This document shows, in pieces, positions 1 to 8,850 of a stretch of 17,654 nt of DNA. This DNA comes from Acanthamoeba castellanii str. Neff. Taxonomy: Eukaryota > Discosea > Longamoebia > Acanthamoebidae. A program made the translations under genes and the position numbers. Every line of letters starts with the position of its first letter. Within the stretch, counting starts at the first letter, position 1. The stretch is from the NCBI RefSeq assembly GCF_000313135.1, contig NW_004457311.1:1-17654 (forward strand), given 5' to 3'. The notes below the pieces were generated by a model, which made no database searches, was not told the origin of the DNA, and saw only the letters and a program-made list of their open reading frames with translations.

Positions 1-1
1 T

Positions 2-535
2 CGTGTGGTGCTTCATGGTGCAGACGTGATTCCGGTGCATCACATGGCGACGTATCTATTTGGCCGGGATAGAGCGGTACGTACTTGATTCGAGCTCACA
101 TTCTTCTCCCTCGCCAAGAGCACACTTTCGTTCTTTTGCTGAAAGTTAACATCACTGATTGTTGGTGGGACAACCAACAGGTCGCTGCCATTCCGACAGA
201 TCACATCTCCTGTTCGAAGCAGCATGCTGCGCTGGTCCACCGCGAGATTAACATCAAAGACGAACTCGGCATCGGGCCTGGCAGGATGGTCAACAAGTAA
301 GTGCCCTCGCTCTCCAGCGCATATTCTTTTCGCTTTTCGCTTACCACCTGCCTCTCTGTTGGTATCCGCGGCCAGGCCGTACATCATTGATCTTGTGAGC
401 GCGAATGGAACGTTCCTCAACGGCAAGCGGATCGATGCCTCTCGTTTTTACGAACTCAAGCCCAAGGACGTCCTCAAGTTTGGCCAGAGCTCACGCGAGT
501 ATGTCCTTCTCCACGATGAGCTCGCCAAGTCATGA
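2..535 (+). CDS. SNIP1/DDL-like FHA-domain protein, 5' partial
   Basis: This is the C-terminal part of a forkhead-associated (FHA) phosphopeptide-binding protein. Exons are 2..76, 181..296 and 376..535 (116 residues visible), with donors gtacgt and gtaagt and phases that join cleanly. The fold's signature residues are present: the GRDR turn (visible residues 21-24), the SKQH turn (37-40) and SANGTFLNGKRI (72-83), followed by YELKPKDVLKFG and SREYVLL near the end. This order and wording is that of the SNIP1 (animal) / DAWDLE (plant) / Pml1 (yeast) group, nuclear proteins linked to the spliceosome/RES complex and to miRNA processing. The family is usually longer, with a charged N-terminal region, so the true start lies upstream of the window. 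The protein ends just after the FHA domain, as SNIP1 does. An AATAAA lies 19 bp past the stop. Family call is confident; the exact cellular role is inferred. Confidence 0.9.
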
Positions 536-553
536 GCCAACAACTCATTGGCC

Positions 554-559
554 AATAAA
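554..559 (+). terminator. AATAAA poly(A) signal of the FHA gene
   Basis: A canonical AATAAA hexamer sits 19 bp after the TGA of the SNIP1-like gene, in an AT-richer stretch before the tRNA gene. Position and sequence fit a cleavage/polyadenylation signal; usage is not shown by the sequence. Confidence 0.5.
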
Positions 560-704
560 AGCAACATTTATCATTGACCAACCAAACACGCTGGTGGGCT
601 GCAAACACCACAGCCATCCGCTCCTCTTGTGGTCATACTCACTCGCAACAAACAATTTCGAGCGTCACCAAGGCACCAACAATTTCAGAGTCAAAGCTGC
701 GAAA

Positions 705-791
705 GCCTGGATGGCCGAGTTGGTCTAAGGCGGCAGACTTAAGATCTGCTGGTGTTCGCGCACCGCGTGGGTTCAAACCCCACTCCAGGCA
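705..791 (+). tRNA. tRNA-Leu (anticodon UAA), intronless
   Basis: A complete class II (long variable arm) tRNA. The acceptor stem pairs gcctgga (705-711) with tccaggc (784-790), with discriminator A at 791, as leucine tRNAs require. The anticodon stem GCAGA/TCTGC (733-737/745-749) closes a 7-nt loop whose anticodon is TAA at 740-742, reading UUA leucine codons. The T arm is gtggg-ttcaaac-cccac (767-783). Internal promoter boxes are intact: A box from 712 (tggccgagttgg) and B box ggttcaaaccc (770-780). A TTTT run at 793-796 is a suitable RNA polymerase III stop. There is no intron in the anticodon loop and no encoded CCA, as expected for a eukaryotic nuclear tRNA. It is transcribed independently of the flanking protein genes. 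Confidence 0.97.
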
Positions 792-792
792 A

Positions 793-796
793 TTTT
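793..796 (+). terminator. RNA polymerase III T-run terminator of tRNA-Leu
   Basis: Four consecutive T residues begin two bases after the tRNA discriminator base, the normal place for a short pol III terminator. Confidence 0.6.
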
Positions 797-1140
797 ACTG
801 CCCGCTGCAAGCTCGGCGTTTATTTTTGTTCCTTCAAATCAAAGAACAGAACGTACCTTGGTGTTTCCACGGGTTGGCACTGAGGTAACACTGTGGCCGC
901 GGTTAGGACAGTGAAAATGAGATGGATGCAAAGCATGGATCAAGATTGACGCACTCGGGGCAGGAATCGAAAGAATGAAAGCGGCCAAGGAAGAAGAAAT
1001 GCAAAGAGAAAAGCTGGACCAGCGGAGTGTGCCGGGTTGGCTTTGCTTTGCCGTCTTTTCTTCCGTCGCACACAAGGGAGAGACACCGCCGGCGGGTTGC
1101 ATCACCACGTTCTCTATTCCGCCCAACCGAATACAACAAG
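797..1140. other. Intergenic region: upstream of the diflavin reductase
   Basis: 344 bp without a supportable gene. It must contain the promoter and 5' UTR of the reductase gene that starts at 1141. Several frames stay open here by chance, but none has coding-like continuation or homology that I recognise. I see no convincing TATA box. Confidence 0.5.
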
Positions 1141-4063
1141 ATGATCATTTACATCATTGTTGCCGTGGTTGTGGTGGTGCTTATCGCTCTCGTGCTGCGT
1201 CCGGGCGCTGAGGTGAACGGCGGCAGTCTCGACCTTTTCCTCGGCGAGAACAGCAGCGACGCCTCAGATGACGACCGGAAGAACGCCCAAGGTCCCTCTA
1301 CGCCTGTGCACTCTCATCTAATCCGAAAATCTTCATTTTATCAATTAACAAACTGAGGTTTCAATCTACAGAGGCAGAGGAGGCTAAGTACAGCGAGGTA
1401 TACACGGAAGAGGGCAAGCAGGTGCTGGTCCTCTACGCCACCGAGTACGGCTTCTCGGAGGAGGTACGGCCGTGGCTCATCTTCATCTTTCTTACCCTCA
1501 GCCGCGAGTATTGCTATTTTGGAATTCCAAATACGTGTTCGCATGCAACGCCACATTTTTTGGAATATCATTTTGACAAATAATACTGATGGCGCACCGC
1601 CGCTAACGCCAGTGTGCACTTGTGACCTCATCAGGTGGGCAAGAAGCTCTTCGACCACCTTTACGCTCCGCCCGCTTGCCAGCCGCGTGTCGTCAACGCC
1701 CGCGACAGGGAAGTGTTCGACCTCATGAAGGAGCAGGTACGTCTTTATCACTGTTCTGTTCCCTCTTCGCTCCTTCCAGTCAAGTAGCTCATTCCCACCA
1801 TTCCACAGGCCGTGCTGATCGTCAGCTCGACGACCGGTGACGGCGTGCCCCCGACCGATGCCAGGGACTGGCTCGAGGACCTCGTCGCCAAGGACAGGTC
1901 GTCGTACGACCTGTCGCACCTCCGCTACTCTGTGCTGGCGCTGGGCGACTCCAACTACACCCACTACTGCAAGACCGGAAGGACCATCGACGCCACGCTC
2001 GAAGGTAAGGCCGCCGCGTGGTGCAGGCCACCGTTTGGTTGATTGATTCGCATAAGTTCTCACTCACGTTGATGGTTTTTCGTGTCGCTGCACGACCAGC
2101 GCTCGGTGCCAAGCGCGTTGTCGACAAGGCCGAGGTGGACCAGGAGGACTGGCCCGTGATCGACGCCTGGTTCGCTGCCGTCAAGGCCAAGCTGCACGAG
2201 CTTGACCTCGATGTTAGGGCCGACTACATCGTTTCCAGGAGGTACGCGCCGCACACACACACACACACACCACACGGCACACCTGTTGGTGGTGGTGTGT
2301 TGTGTTTGTCATTTTGACCCCGGCGTGCTGTCTATTGTGGGCAATAGTGGTAGCGCCAAGCAGGAGAAGCACGGCCGACTCAGGCCCTTCGCGGCCGAGA
2401 TGGTCACCAAGTATGACATCACCGACGTCCCCCCGGTACGTTGTCACATTGCCGCCGTCAGCGAGCTTGTCACGTCAGCACACGACATGAGCTCACCTTG
2501 GCTTCTGCTCGGGCGTTTCAGGAAGATGACGAGGAGAGGAAGGTGATCCATGCCGAGTTCAAGCTGGAGGCCGAGAGCGAGCTCTCGTATACCGCCGGCG
2601 ACGCGCTGGGCATCTACCCCCTGAACAACCCGCCCGAGGTGGCCGCCCTGCTGGCCGCCCTCGGCCAGCCCGGCGGCGATTCCCTCGTGCCCGTGCCCAA
2701 GATGGCCTACGAGCCCAAGCCCGAGAAGGAGATGTCCCTCAAGGAGGTACTCATCGCCCTCCCATCCCGCGCGCACACGACAAGTGACTTACGTGTCGTG
2801 TGTCGTGTGTGTCGTGTGTGTCATGTGTGTCATGTGACGTTGCGAAACGTGTTGCACTACGCAGGCTCTGTTGCGCTTCTACGATCTCAAGACAATTCAG
2901 CCGTCGCTGATCAACCTGATCAAGGAGCGCACCGGCGATGCCACGGAGCGGGGCCAGCTCGAGGAGCTCCTGCGCGACGGCGGCGCCTCGATCAGCAAGA
3001 ACAGGAGGCTCAAGGAGTACATCGAGCTGCGCGAGGTGGCCGACGTCCTCGAGGAGTTCCCCTCGGCGATCCAGCACAAGAAGGTGTCCGTCACCGACGT
3101 GCTGACCAACATGAAGATCCTCCAGCCCCGCTACTACTCCATCTCCTCCTCTCCCGTCATCGGTGCGCAGCCGTTCTTCCGCCCCCACCCAATTTTTGGA
3201 ATTATGTTTGGTTATTCTCTTTTTTGGATTTATTTGCTGATATTCATTCATTCATATTAAAATCATCCAGATAAGAGCATCGTGTCTGTCACTGCGTCGG
3301 TGGTGAGGTACGAGACGTTGGGCAAGAAGCGCACCGGCGTGACCACCACCTTCCTCTGCGATCGATTCGACGTCAACCAGAGGTGCCCGGTCTTCATCAA
3401 CAAGAACCCCGAGTTCAGGTACATACACGTCAATACATGCATACATGCCTCCCCCCCTCTTGTGTTCGTGATCGTTTTTTTAACCTCACTCTTCGGACGA
3501 TGTGTCTGCGACGAAGACTGCCCGGAGACGGCGCCACGGACATCATCATGATCGGACCCGGCACCGGCATTGCGCCCTTCCGCGCCTTCATCCACGAGCG
3601 CGTGGCGTCCAAGGCCGCCGGCACCAACCTGCTCTACTTCGGCTGCAGGCACCGAGCCACCGACTTCCTCTACCGCGAGGAGCTCGTACGCAACTCATCG
3701 CACGCACCACCACCGCACACATCGCCGCACACGCTCTTTTTTTTTTTTTTTTGACTTTTTTTTGCGCCGCAGGAAAAACTGGACGGTGAGGGCAAGATCA
3801 AGCTGAGGACGGCCTTCTCGCGGGACCAGGAGAGGAAGGTCTACGTGCAGCACAGGATCGCCGAGGACAAGGACGCGATCTGGAGCATGCTCGAGGGCGG
3901 TGCCCATGTCTACGTGTGCGGTGACGCCAAGCACATGGCGGGCGACGTGCACAACGCGCTGCTGACCATCATCCGCGACAAGTCCGGGTGCAGCGACGAG
4001 GCCCAGCAGTACATGCACAAGCTCGAGGCCTCCAAGCGCTACCAGAGGGACGTGTGGGTGTAA
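1141..4063 (+). CDS. Membrane-anchored NADPH diflavin reductase (cytochrome P450 reductase superfamily)
   Basis: Exons 1141..1291, 1372..1463, 1635..1736, 1809..2004, 2100..2241, 2348..2435, 2522..2746, 2865..3162, 3271..3418, 3517..3685 and 3773..4063 join without a break into 633 residues, a normal length for the family. Such enzymes pass electrons NADPH to FAD to FMN to an acceptor such as a P450. In order: one N-terminal membrane anchor (residues 2-19, mostly I/V/L); FMN domain with [10 protein letters not shown] (72-81), SSTTGDG (121-127) and [10 protein letters not shown] (160-169); FAD/linker domain with [11 protein letters not shown] (280-290) and RYYSISSS (421-428); NADPH domain with GPGTGIAPF (494-502), YFGCRH (521-526), SRD (553-555) and CGDAKHMA (586-593). 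The catalytic Ser/Cys/Asp equivalents and the penultimate Trp (ending DVWV) are present. The anchor suggests an ER-type cytochrome P450 reductase, but the FMN domain wording is close to methionine synthase reductase. Intron 1 uses an unusual GTCCCT donor; reading through it meets a stop, so it must be removed. Confidence 0.93.
2252..2270. repeat. Short (CA)n microsatellite in a reductase intron
   Basis: A 19-bp alternating CA tract lies just after the donor of the intron 2242..2347. Similar tracts recur in other introns of this window. Confidence 0.8.
2793..2838. repeat. Imperfect GTGTGTC-type short tandem repeat in a reductase intron
   Basis: Several near-copies of a roughly 10-base unit (cgtgtgtgt / catgtgtgt) fill the middle of the intron 2747..2864. 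It is low-complexity intron sequence with no coding evidence. Confidence 0.6.
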
Positions 4064-4127
4064 GAGATGCCTGCGCAATGCGCGTGCCATTTTGTTCAAT
4101 TTATTTATTTATTTTGGTGTTTGAGAT

Positions 4128-4133
4128 AATAAA
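4128..4133 (+). terminator. AATAAA poly(A) signal of the diflavin reductase
   Basis: Canonical hexamer 65 bp past the TAA of the reductase, inside AT-rich sequence; a likely cleavage/polyadenylation signal. Confidence 0.5.
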
Positions 4134-4372
4134 AAGCCAAGATAAGCAGAATCATTTACAAACCCTTTTGTTCCATTATTTTTCATCATTTTACGAATTC
4201 GCACAAAGGTTTTACCGAAATAATTAGAAAAAAGAACGAATTCGGGCCAGATAAAAAAAATAAGAAAAGGAAAATAAATAAAATACGGACCTTGCAACAC
4301 GCAACCGTGTGTGCTGTGTGAGCTGTACCCCGAGGAGTTGGTAGCAGGTTCCTTGCACACGACGCAGCTTGC

Positions 4373-4392
4373 CGCAGTACTACTGTACTGCG
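4373..4392. repeat. Perfect 8-bp inverted repeat with 4-nt loop
   Basis: cgcagtac (4373-4380) and gtactgcg (4385-4392) are exact reverse complements separated by tact. It lies about 250 bp upstream of the NADAR gene start and could be a protein-binding dyad or a transcript hairpin. No function is shown. Confidence 0.5.
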
Positions 4393-4639
4393 TCATCATC
4401 CCCGTGAGTCTTGAGGCCTGCGGTCCGTCATACCTGAACTCCTGGTGGCTTCCTACGACTTGGGTATGTTTTTTGCATCTGTGACACTCTCCTGACACTT
4501 TGCCGGCCATCACACCCCATTTGGCTTTAGCTTTGGATCCAGGCAATACTTCTTCTCTTCAGCATCTGACAGTGTGTTTCATCTCCGATCTTGCTGCACT
4601 AATCAGATTAGAATCGCGAAGATCTCAAAAAACCAAAAG

Positions 4640-6855
4640 ATGAAGAGGAAGTCGTTGGAGTTTCAAAAGATTCGATCCAAGCTCCAGCAGCGACGCAAGA
4701 AGGATGCTGCGACTGCCCCGGGGGCTCCGGCCTCGCCTGGCCTGGGCACGACGGCCCATCCATCCACGGCCAGCAGGGGGAATAGCAGTAGCAATAGTCT
4801 GCATGGCAGCAGCAACAACAGCGGAGATGAGTTCGAGGGAGGACAGCAGTTGCGGTCGCCCATCAGGCGCCAGCCGCCGACGACGCCGGAGCTAAAGATG
4901 GTGGTGGCCGGCATCGAAGAGGGCGCCGTCGAGCGGAAGCGCAAGCAGGCCGCCGACGCGCTCGCCACGCCAAAGAACGACAGCGGAGCCGTATTGGCCC
5001 CCGCCAGGAAAGAGCGAAGGCCGCGACAAGACAACGAAAACGACGGCGGCGGCTCATCTTCCGGAGGCGACGGCGAAGAAGAAGACGGCGAGGGCGAGCC
5101 GGGCGCCAACAACGGCGAGTCGCCCACCAAGAGGCGCAAGACCAACTTCTCTGCGCAGGGCTACCCCCAGCGTCTGGAGGAGGCCATCCAGGCCTGCATG
5201 AACGCCGTCAAGCAAGCTGGTACTGCTCGCACACACCCTTCGCTTTCGCTCTTCCTCCCCCTCCCTCCCTCACGCTCACCGTGCCAATGACGCGCAGAGC
5301 AACGACTCGGAGAGCCGGTGAAGGCCGACGCGTCGGGGACTGCGCCGATCTACTACCGATGGAGCTCCCTGGCGCGGGCCAAGTACATCGAGCCGGCCTG
5401 GCAGTTCCTCTCGAACATGAGCCCCTTCCCCGTGACCATCGGCGGCATCGTCTACCCGACCCTGGAGCACTACTATCACGTCATGGTACACTCTCCTCTC
5501 CTTCTTCGTCGTCATCGTCTCCGGACATGAAGAAGGCGGAGGAGGTGGTGGTGGCGGTGGAGGCCATCAATCAACCACCAACCAATCGTCGTCATCATCA
5601 GAAATTCGTGCACGCCCGAAGCCTGCCGATCAAATTCGAGTCGGTCGAGCAGATGAAGAGCAACCCGGTCGTCGCCAAGCTCCTCTCGATGCCCGATCCC
5701 GAGAAAGTCAAGCAACTCATGGGCAAGAAAGGTGCGCAACACACCACCGCACGCGCACGCAACCGCACGCGACACACGCACAAAACACCCAACACATTTT
5801 AACTCCGATGGTGCGGTTTAGGTTCGATGGGCAAGAAGCTGCCGTTCAATTGGGTGGCCTGGAGCAAGGCCATTCCTGAGATCATGATGGAGGCCAAGCT
5901 CCTCAAGGCGCGGCAGTACCCCGGAATCAGGCGTCTGCTGCTCGAGAGCGGCAATCGAACGATCGCCGAGCGCAAGCTGAGCCACCGCAAGAAGACACCG
6001 CCCGAGCCCTCCGAGATCCGGGGCATGCTGGTCTTCTACAAGGGCCAGTGGTACGGCGACAACGCGAGCGGCAAGATGTGGATGCGCGTGCGGAAGCAGC
6101 TGCAACAGGAGGAGTATGAGCGGGCGCAGATCGAGGCCCGGGCGAGGCACAGGGGCAAGCTGGTACTGGTCGAGTCCGACGAAGAGGAGGAAGAAAGAGA
6201 GAAGCCAAAGAAGAACGAAAACGATGAAGAAGAGGTGGTGGCGGTGGTGGAGGAGCTGATCGAGGAGGAGACGGACGGCGGTGCGAGCGGCGATGATGAG
6301 GAAGAAGAGGACGGGGAAGACCGGCGGACGGAGCGAGGGAAGCGGAGCTTCATCATCAGCCACGTCAAGGACGAGCACGTCACTATCGCGCACAACCCGG
6401 AGGAGGGCGATTGGATCGTCCAACGAGAACGCGAACGCGAACGCGAAGAACGAAAGCGACCGACGTTGTCGGCCTGCCCTCGGAAGAGCGAAAGCGAAGG
6501 GGCGCTGGCTGTCGGAGCTAAAAGGCAGCGGTCGCCGCCGGTCTTGGCCGCAACGAAGCCGCACGAGGAGCGACAACGACGAAACGAGGTGACATCGGCA
6601 CAAACCACGTACGTCCCCGCCGAGGTGTTCCGAGAGCACGTCAAGGCGCTGGAGACTGAACTGAAGGCCACGATCGTGGAGGAGGAAGCGATTGTGGTGG
6701 AAGAGGAAGTCGTCGAGGAGGAGGTCATCGAAGAGGTCATCGAGGAGGTGGACTTCTTCGACATGAGTGACTCGGAGAGCGACGACAGCGATAGCGCCGA
6801 CGACAGTGACAGCGATGTGAGCGAAGACGCCTACAGCGAGGACGATGGCTACTAG
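4640..6855 (+). CDS. NADAR-domain (YbiA/DUF1768) protein with basic N-terminal and acidic C-terminal arms
   Basis: Exons 4640..5219, 5298..5485, 5602..5731 and 5822..6855 give 643 residues. I chose the first in-frame ATG at 4640; upstream of it the frame has only non-ATG codons. Residues 1-193 are low-complexity (S, G, E, K rich) with basic clusters such as MKRKSLEF, RKRKQ and PTKRRKTNF that look like nuclear localisation signals. The folded part, about 212-393, carries the NADAR hallmarks: FLSNMSPFPV (230-239), YPTLEHYYHVM (246-256), a helical middle, YPGIRRLLLESG (332-343) and WYGDNASGKMWMRVR (376-390). NADAR enzymes of this fold hydrolyse N-glycosidic bonds of ADP-ribosyl compounds, including ADP-ribosylated guanine in DNA, and riboflavin-pathway intermediates. 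Residues 394-643 are strikingly acidic (runs of E/D/S, repeated VEEE and DSDS units), as in chromatin- or histone-binding tails. Nuclear ADP-ribosyl hydrolase is therefore inferred, not proven. Neighbours give no functional clue. Confidence 0.88.
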
Positions 6856-7050
6856 CCCACCATCAACACCTTCGCCATTGGGGGACACTCATAAACGCTC
6901 CTTAAAAAAAGTCCGTTGAGCTCCAAAAAGGCAATGCCCGACTCTCTTTCGCCCCCCCCCCTCTACCGCACCGTAAACAAGAGAGAGACAGTGGAGGTTG
7001 AAACCGCGGTTTATCTTAAACGTAATAGAGGGAAACAGGGGCTGTCATAA
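6856..7050. other. Convergent 3' region between the NADAR and GH18 genes
   Basis: 195 bp separating two convergent stops, with a C-homopolymer around 6950-6961. Neither strand shows an exact AATAAA; tttatc at 7011-7016 would read as GATAAA on the minus strand and is only a weak candidate for the GH18 transcript. Confidence 0.4.
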
Positions 7051-8535
7051 TCAGGCACTGGAGGCAAAGGTGTCCGAGTAGACAAACTTGGCGATGAACT
7101 TCCACATGTTGTCAGGGATGGGGGTCTTCCAGATGTCAATTTCCTGAATCCCCTTGGCGATGATCATGTCGAACCTAAAACGACGAGGAAGGCCACGTGT
7201 GAGTTGTTTCAAAAGAAGCGGCGGGGGAGGGGGTGCGAGTTATCACTCACCTTTCCTCCCACTCCTGGTCGGTGAGAGGCCTGTTGTTCTCGGACTCGTT
7301 GACGGTCTCGAGGCCAATGCCCAGCTTGTCGAGGCTGATCGAAGCCACGGCCTTTTGGAACTGCCGCAGGAAACTGTCGAAGTTGGGCGTGTACGTGCCC
7401 TGCGCATGGTTGGTTGGTTAGTCGTTGCGGAGGCCTCGCTGTGGGAGGGTCATGGGTCCGGCACCATGCACAGGAGACGATCGGCCTTGGACGCGTTGAG
7501 GCTCTCGTAGTCCCAAATCGTGCTCCATCCGGCAAAGTCCACCGTCAGCTCCTTGCCCGCCGCGTGCAACGCCTGAAAACCAAGAACAGACCGCACACGT
7601 ACACGTACACGACCACACGCATTCGGGGTGAGCTTGGGCATGGGCGCCCAACGCGCAAATGCAACGAAACGTCGTACCTCAGCGAACTCAGTGAGGAAGT
7701 GGGCATAGCGCTTGGCGTCGTCGGCGGTGGGCACGCCCGAGGCCGGCTCCCAGTCCACGTTGTAGCCCGAGAACCCTTCCTTCACCGCGCTGCACGCCCA
7801 CCAGCGATCAGTTACCAACGCGAGAGTGGAGTGCGTATCCCACGCGACACACACCACGACACACACCGACACGCGCGTGCGGAAGAAGAAGAGGTGACGC
7901 GCACGTCTGAACGCAGGTGGTGATGAAAGGCTTGGGGTTGTCAAAGACGTAGCGCATCCAATCCAGGAACTGGGGAGGATAAGGGTACGACGAGATCACT
8001 GCGTTCACGATTACACGTGGCCACACGGTCAGCTTCTACAGATGCGACACGTACACGCACACGCACACGCACCACCGCACACGCACAACCGCACGCACCG
8101 CACACAACACGTACTGGGATAGGTCTTGAAGCCCGCCGTCTGGAGGAAGGGCAGGACTTGGGTGAGGTTGTTGGCCACGAGCGTGCCCTCGGCGCCCAAG
8201 TTGAACAGCTCGAACGACACTCCGCTGATCAGCTCCCGGTGCTGGGCCAGGGCCTGACGCGTCGACCGTAATGCTGACGTCAGGGGGGGGGGTAATAACG
8301 AAAGAAGAGAAAGAGCGAAAGAGGGAGGAGGGGGGCGAACATGAAGTTGGGCGGTGATGGAGGTGGAGTTGTCACCGCAGCGTTCGAGGCACATCCACGG
8401 CATGACGCGCTTCCGGGCAGGGGTGTGGGAAGCCGAGGCTCCGTCGTCGGTCGTAACGGAACATAGGCAAGCCGCAGCTGCGAGCAGGATCAACGCCACG
8501 GTCAGGGTGAAGCGACGGTTTGGCATCGTCATCAT
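7051..8535 (-). CDS. Secreted GH18 chitinase/chitobiase-like protein
   Basis: Minus-strand exons in coding order: 8535..8341, 8253..8115, 7998..7905, 7789..7678, 7572..7465, 7399..7251 and 7174..7051, giving 306 residues with all phases consistent. The start is the first of several close Met codons (8535). Residues 1 to about 25 are a signal peptide (NRRF then a run of A/L/V), so the product is secreted or lysosomal. The mature part begins with PWMCLERCGDN, then FELFNLG, KTYPMISSYPYPPQF and SGYNVDWEP (150-158). The last is the GH18 beta-4 strand: catalytic acid E157 and D155 of the DxxDxDxE motif are kept, but the first two Asp positions are Ser and Asn. It ends with a GIQEIDIWKTPIP barrel strand (Trp in the expected place). 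GH18 enzymes cleave beta-1,4 N-acetylglucosamine polymers; the short length resembles di-N-acetylchitobiase-type proteins. Intron 1 has two possible acceptors; only the nearer one (AG at 8255-8254) keeps frame. Confidence 0.88.
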
Positions 8536-8850
8536 CACTTTGGATAGTCACTACTTGTGACTCTGCTGTTGTCCTTCAGTGGTTTGCGGCGCAGGCTAAG
8601 TTGGCGGAAGTTAGGGAACGGAAAAGGGGTTGGACCTCGTCGGCCTTTGCCGTTGCGGAGGGATGCACCAACCACACAAGACCCACGGCCGAACGAGCAA
8701 GTCGTTGAACTGGCAGCTACAGCTGTAGCTGGAGCTCTCACGCTTTGGAGGTTCACTTCAGTTTGAGTTCTTCTTTCGAGGAATGGCTTTACGTTCAGGC
8801 GCCGTCAACACCAACCGCCGTGCAGCGCAAAACAACATTCGTAAACAAAG
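8536..8850. promoter_or_regulatory. Divergent promoter interval between the GH18 and F-box-like genes
   Basis: 315 bp between two divergently transcribed ATGs. It should contain both promoters and 5' leaders. Its clearest element is the 18-bp palindrome at 8714-8731; I see no convincing TATA box. An ATG at 8783 is out of frame with the downstream first exon and would serve only as an upstream start. Confidence 0.5.
8714..8731. promoter_or_regulatory. 18-bp perfect palindrome centred on an E-box (CAGCTG)
   Basis: CAGCTACAGCTGTAGCTG is identical to its reverse complement over all 18 bases, with the E-box hexamer CAGCTG at 8720-8725. It lies 120 bp upstream of the F-box-like ATG and about 180 bp upstream of the GH18 ATG, so it could serve both. 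Binding of a bHLH or other dimeric factor is an inference. Confidence 0.45.

Larger units (their letters stand above)
4064..4639. other. Intergenic region: reductase 3' UTR and NADAR-gene promoter
   Basis: 576 bp without a supportable gene. The first ~220 bp are strongly AT-rich, unlike the GC-rich exons on each side, and include an AATAAA at 4128-4133, 65 bp after the reductase stop. The rest should hold the promoter and 5' UTR of the next gene, and contains a perfect 8-bp hairpin at 4373-4392. An open stretch on the minus strand (4109-4546) has no ATG at its 5' end and no recognisable domain. Confidence 0.5.

Noticed and set aside
1341..2063. 240-codon open frame on the minus strand
   Set aside because: It lies opposite the FMN-domain exons of the diflavin reductase, which have clear family motifs and consistent splicing.
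4109..4546. 145-codon open stretch on the minus strand with CxxC-like pairs
   Set aside because: There is no ATG at its 5' end, half lies in AT-rich 3' UTR-like sequence, and no domain is recognisable.
5818..6888. 356-codon open frame on the minus strand
   Set aside because: It is the antisense of the acidic NADAR C-terminal exon. Long complementary open frames are expected opposite GAG/GAC-rich sequence, and the translation is low-complexity.
8041..8106. Array-like recurrence of cacgcacacgca units, possible CRISPR-like repeats
   Set aside because: It is degenerate simple sequence within a GH18 intron, with no constant repeat/spacer alternation; the genome is eukaryotic.
8254..8340. Alternative first acceptor (gtcag before cattacgg, minus strand) for GH18 intron 1
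   Set aside because: It shifts the frame of the following exon, whereas the nearer AG at 8255-8254 keeps phase 0 and gives the family-like HALAQHREL segment.
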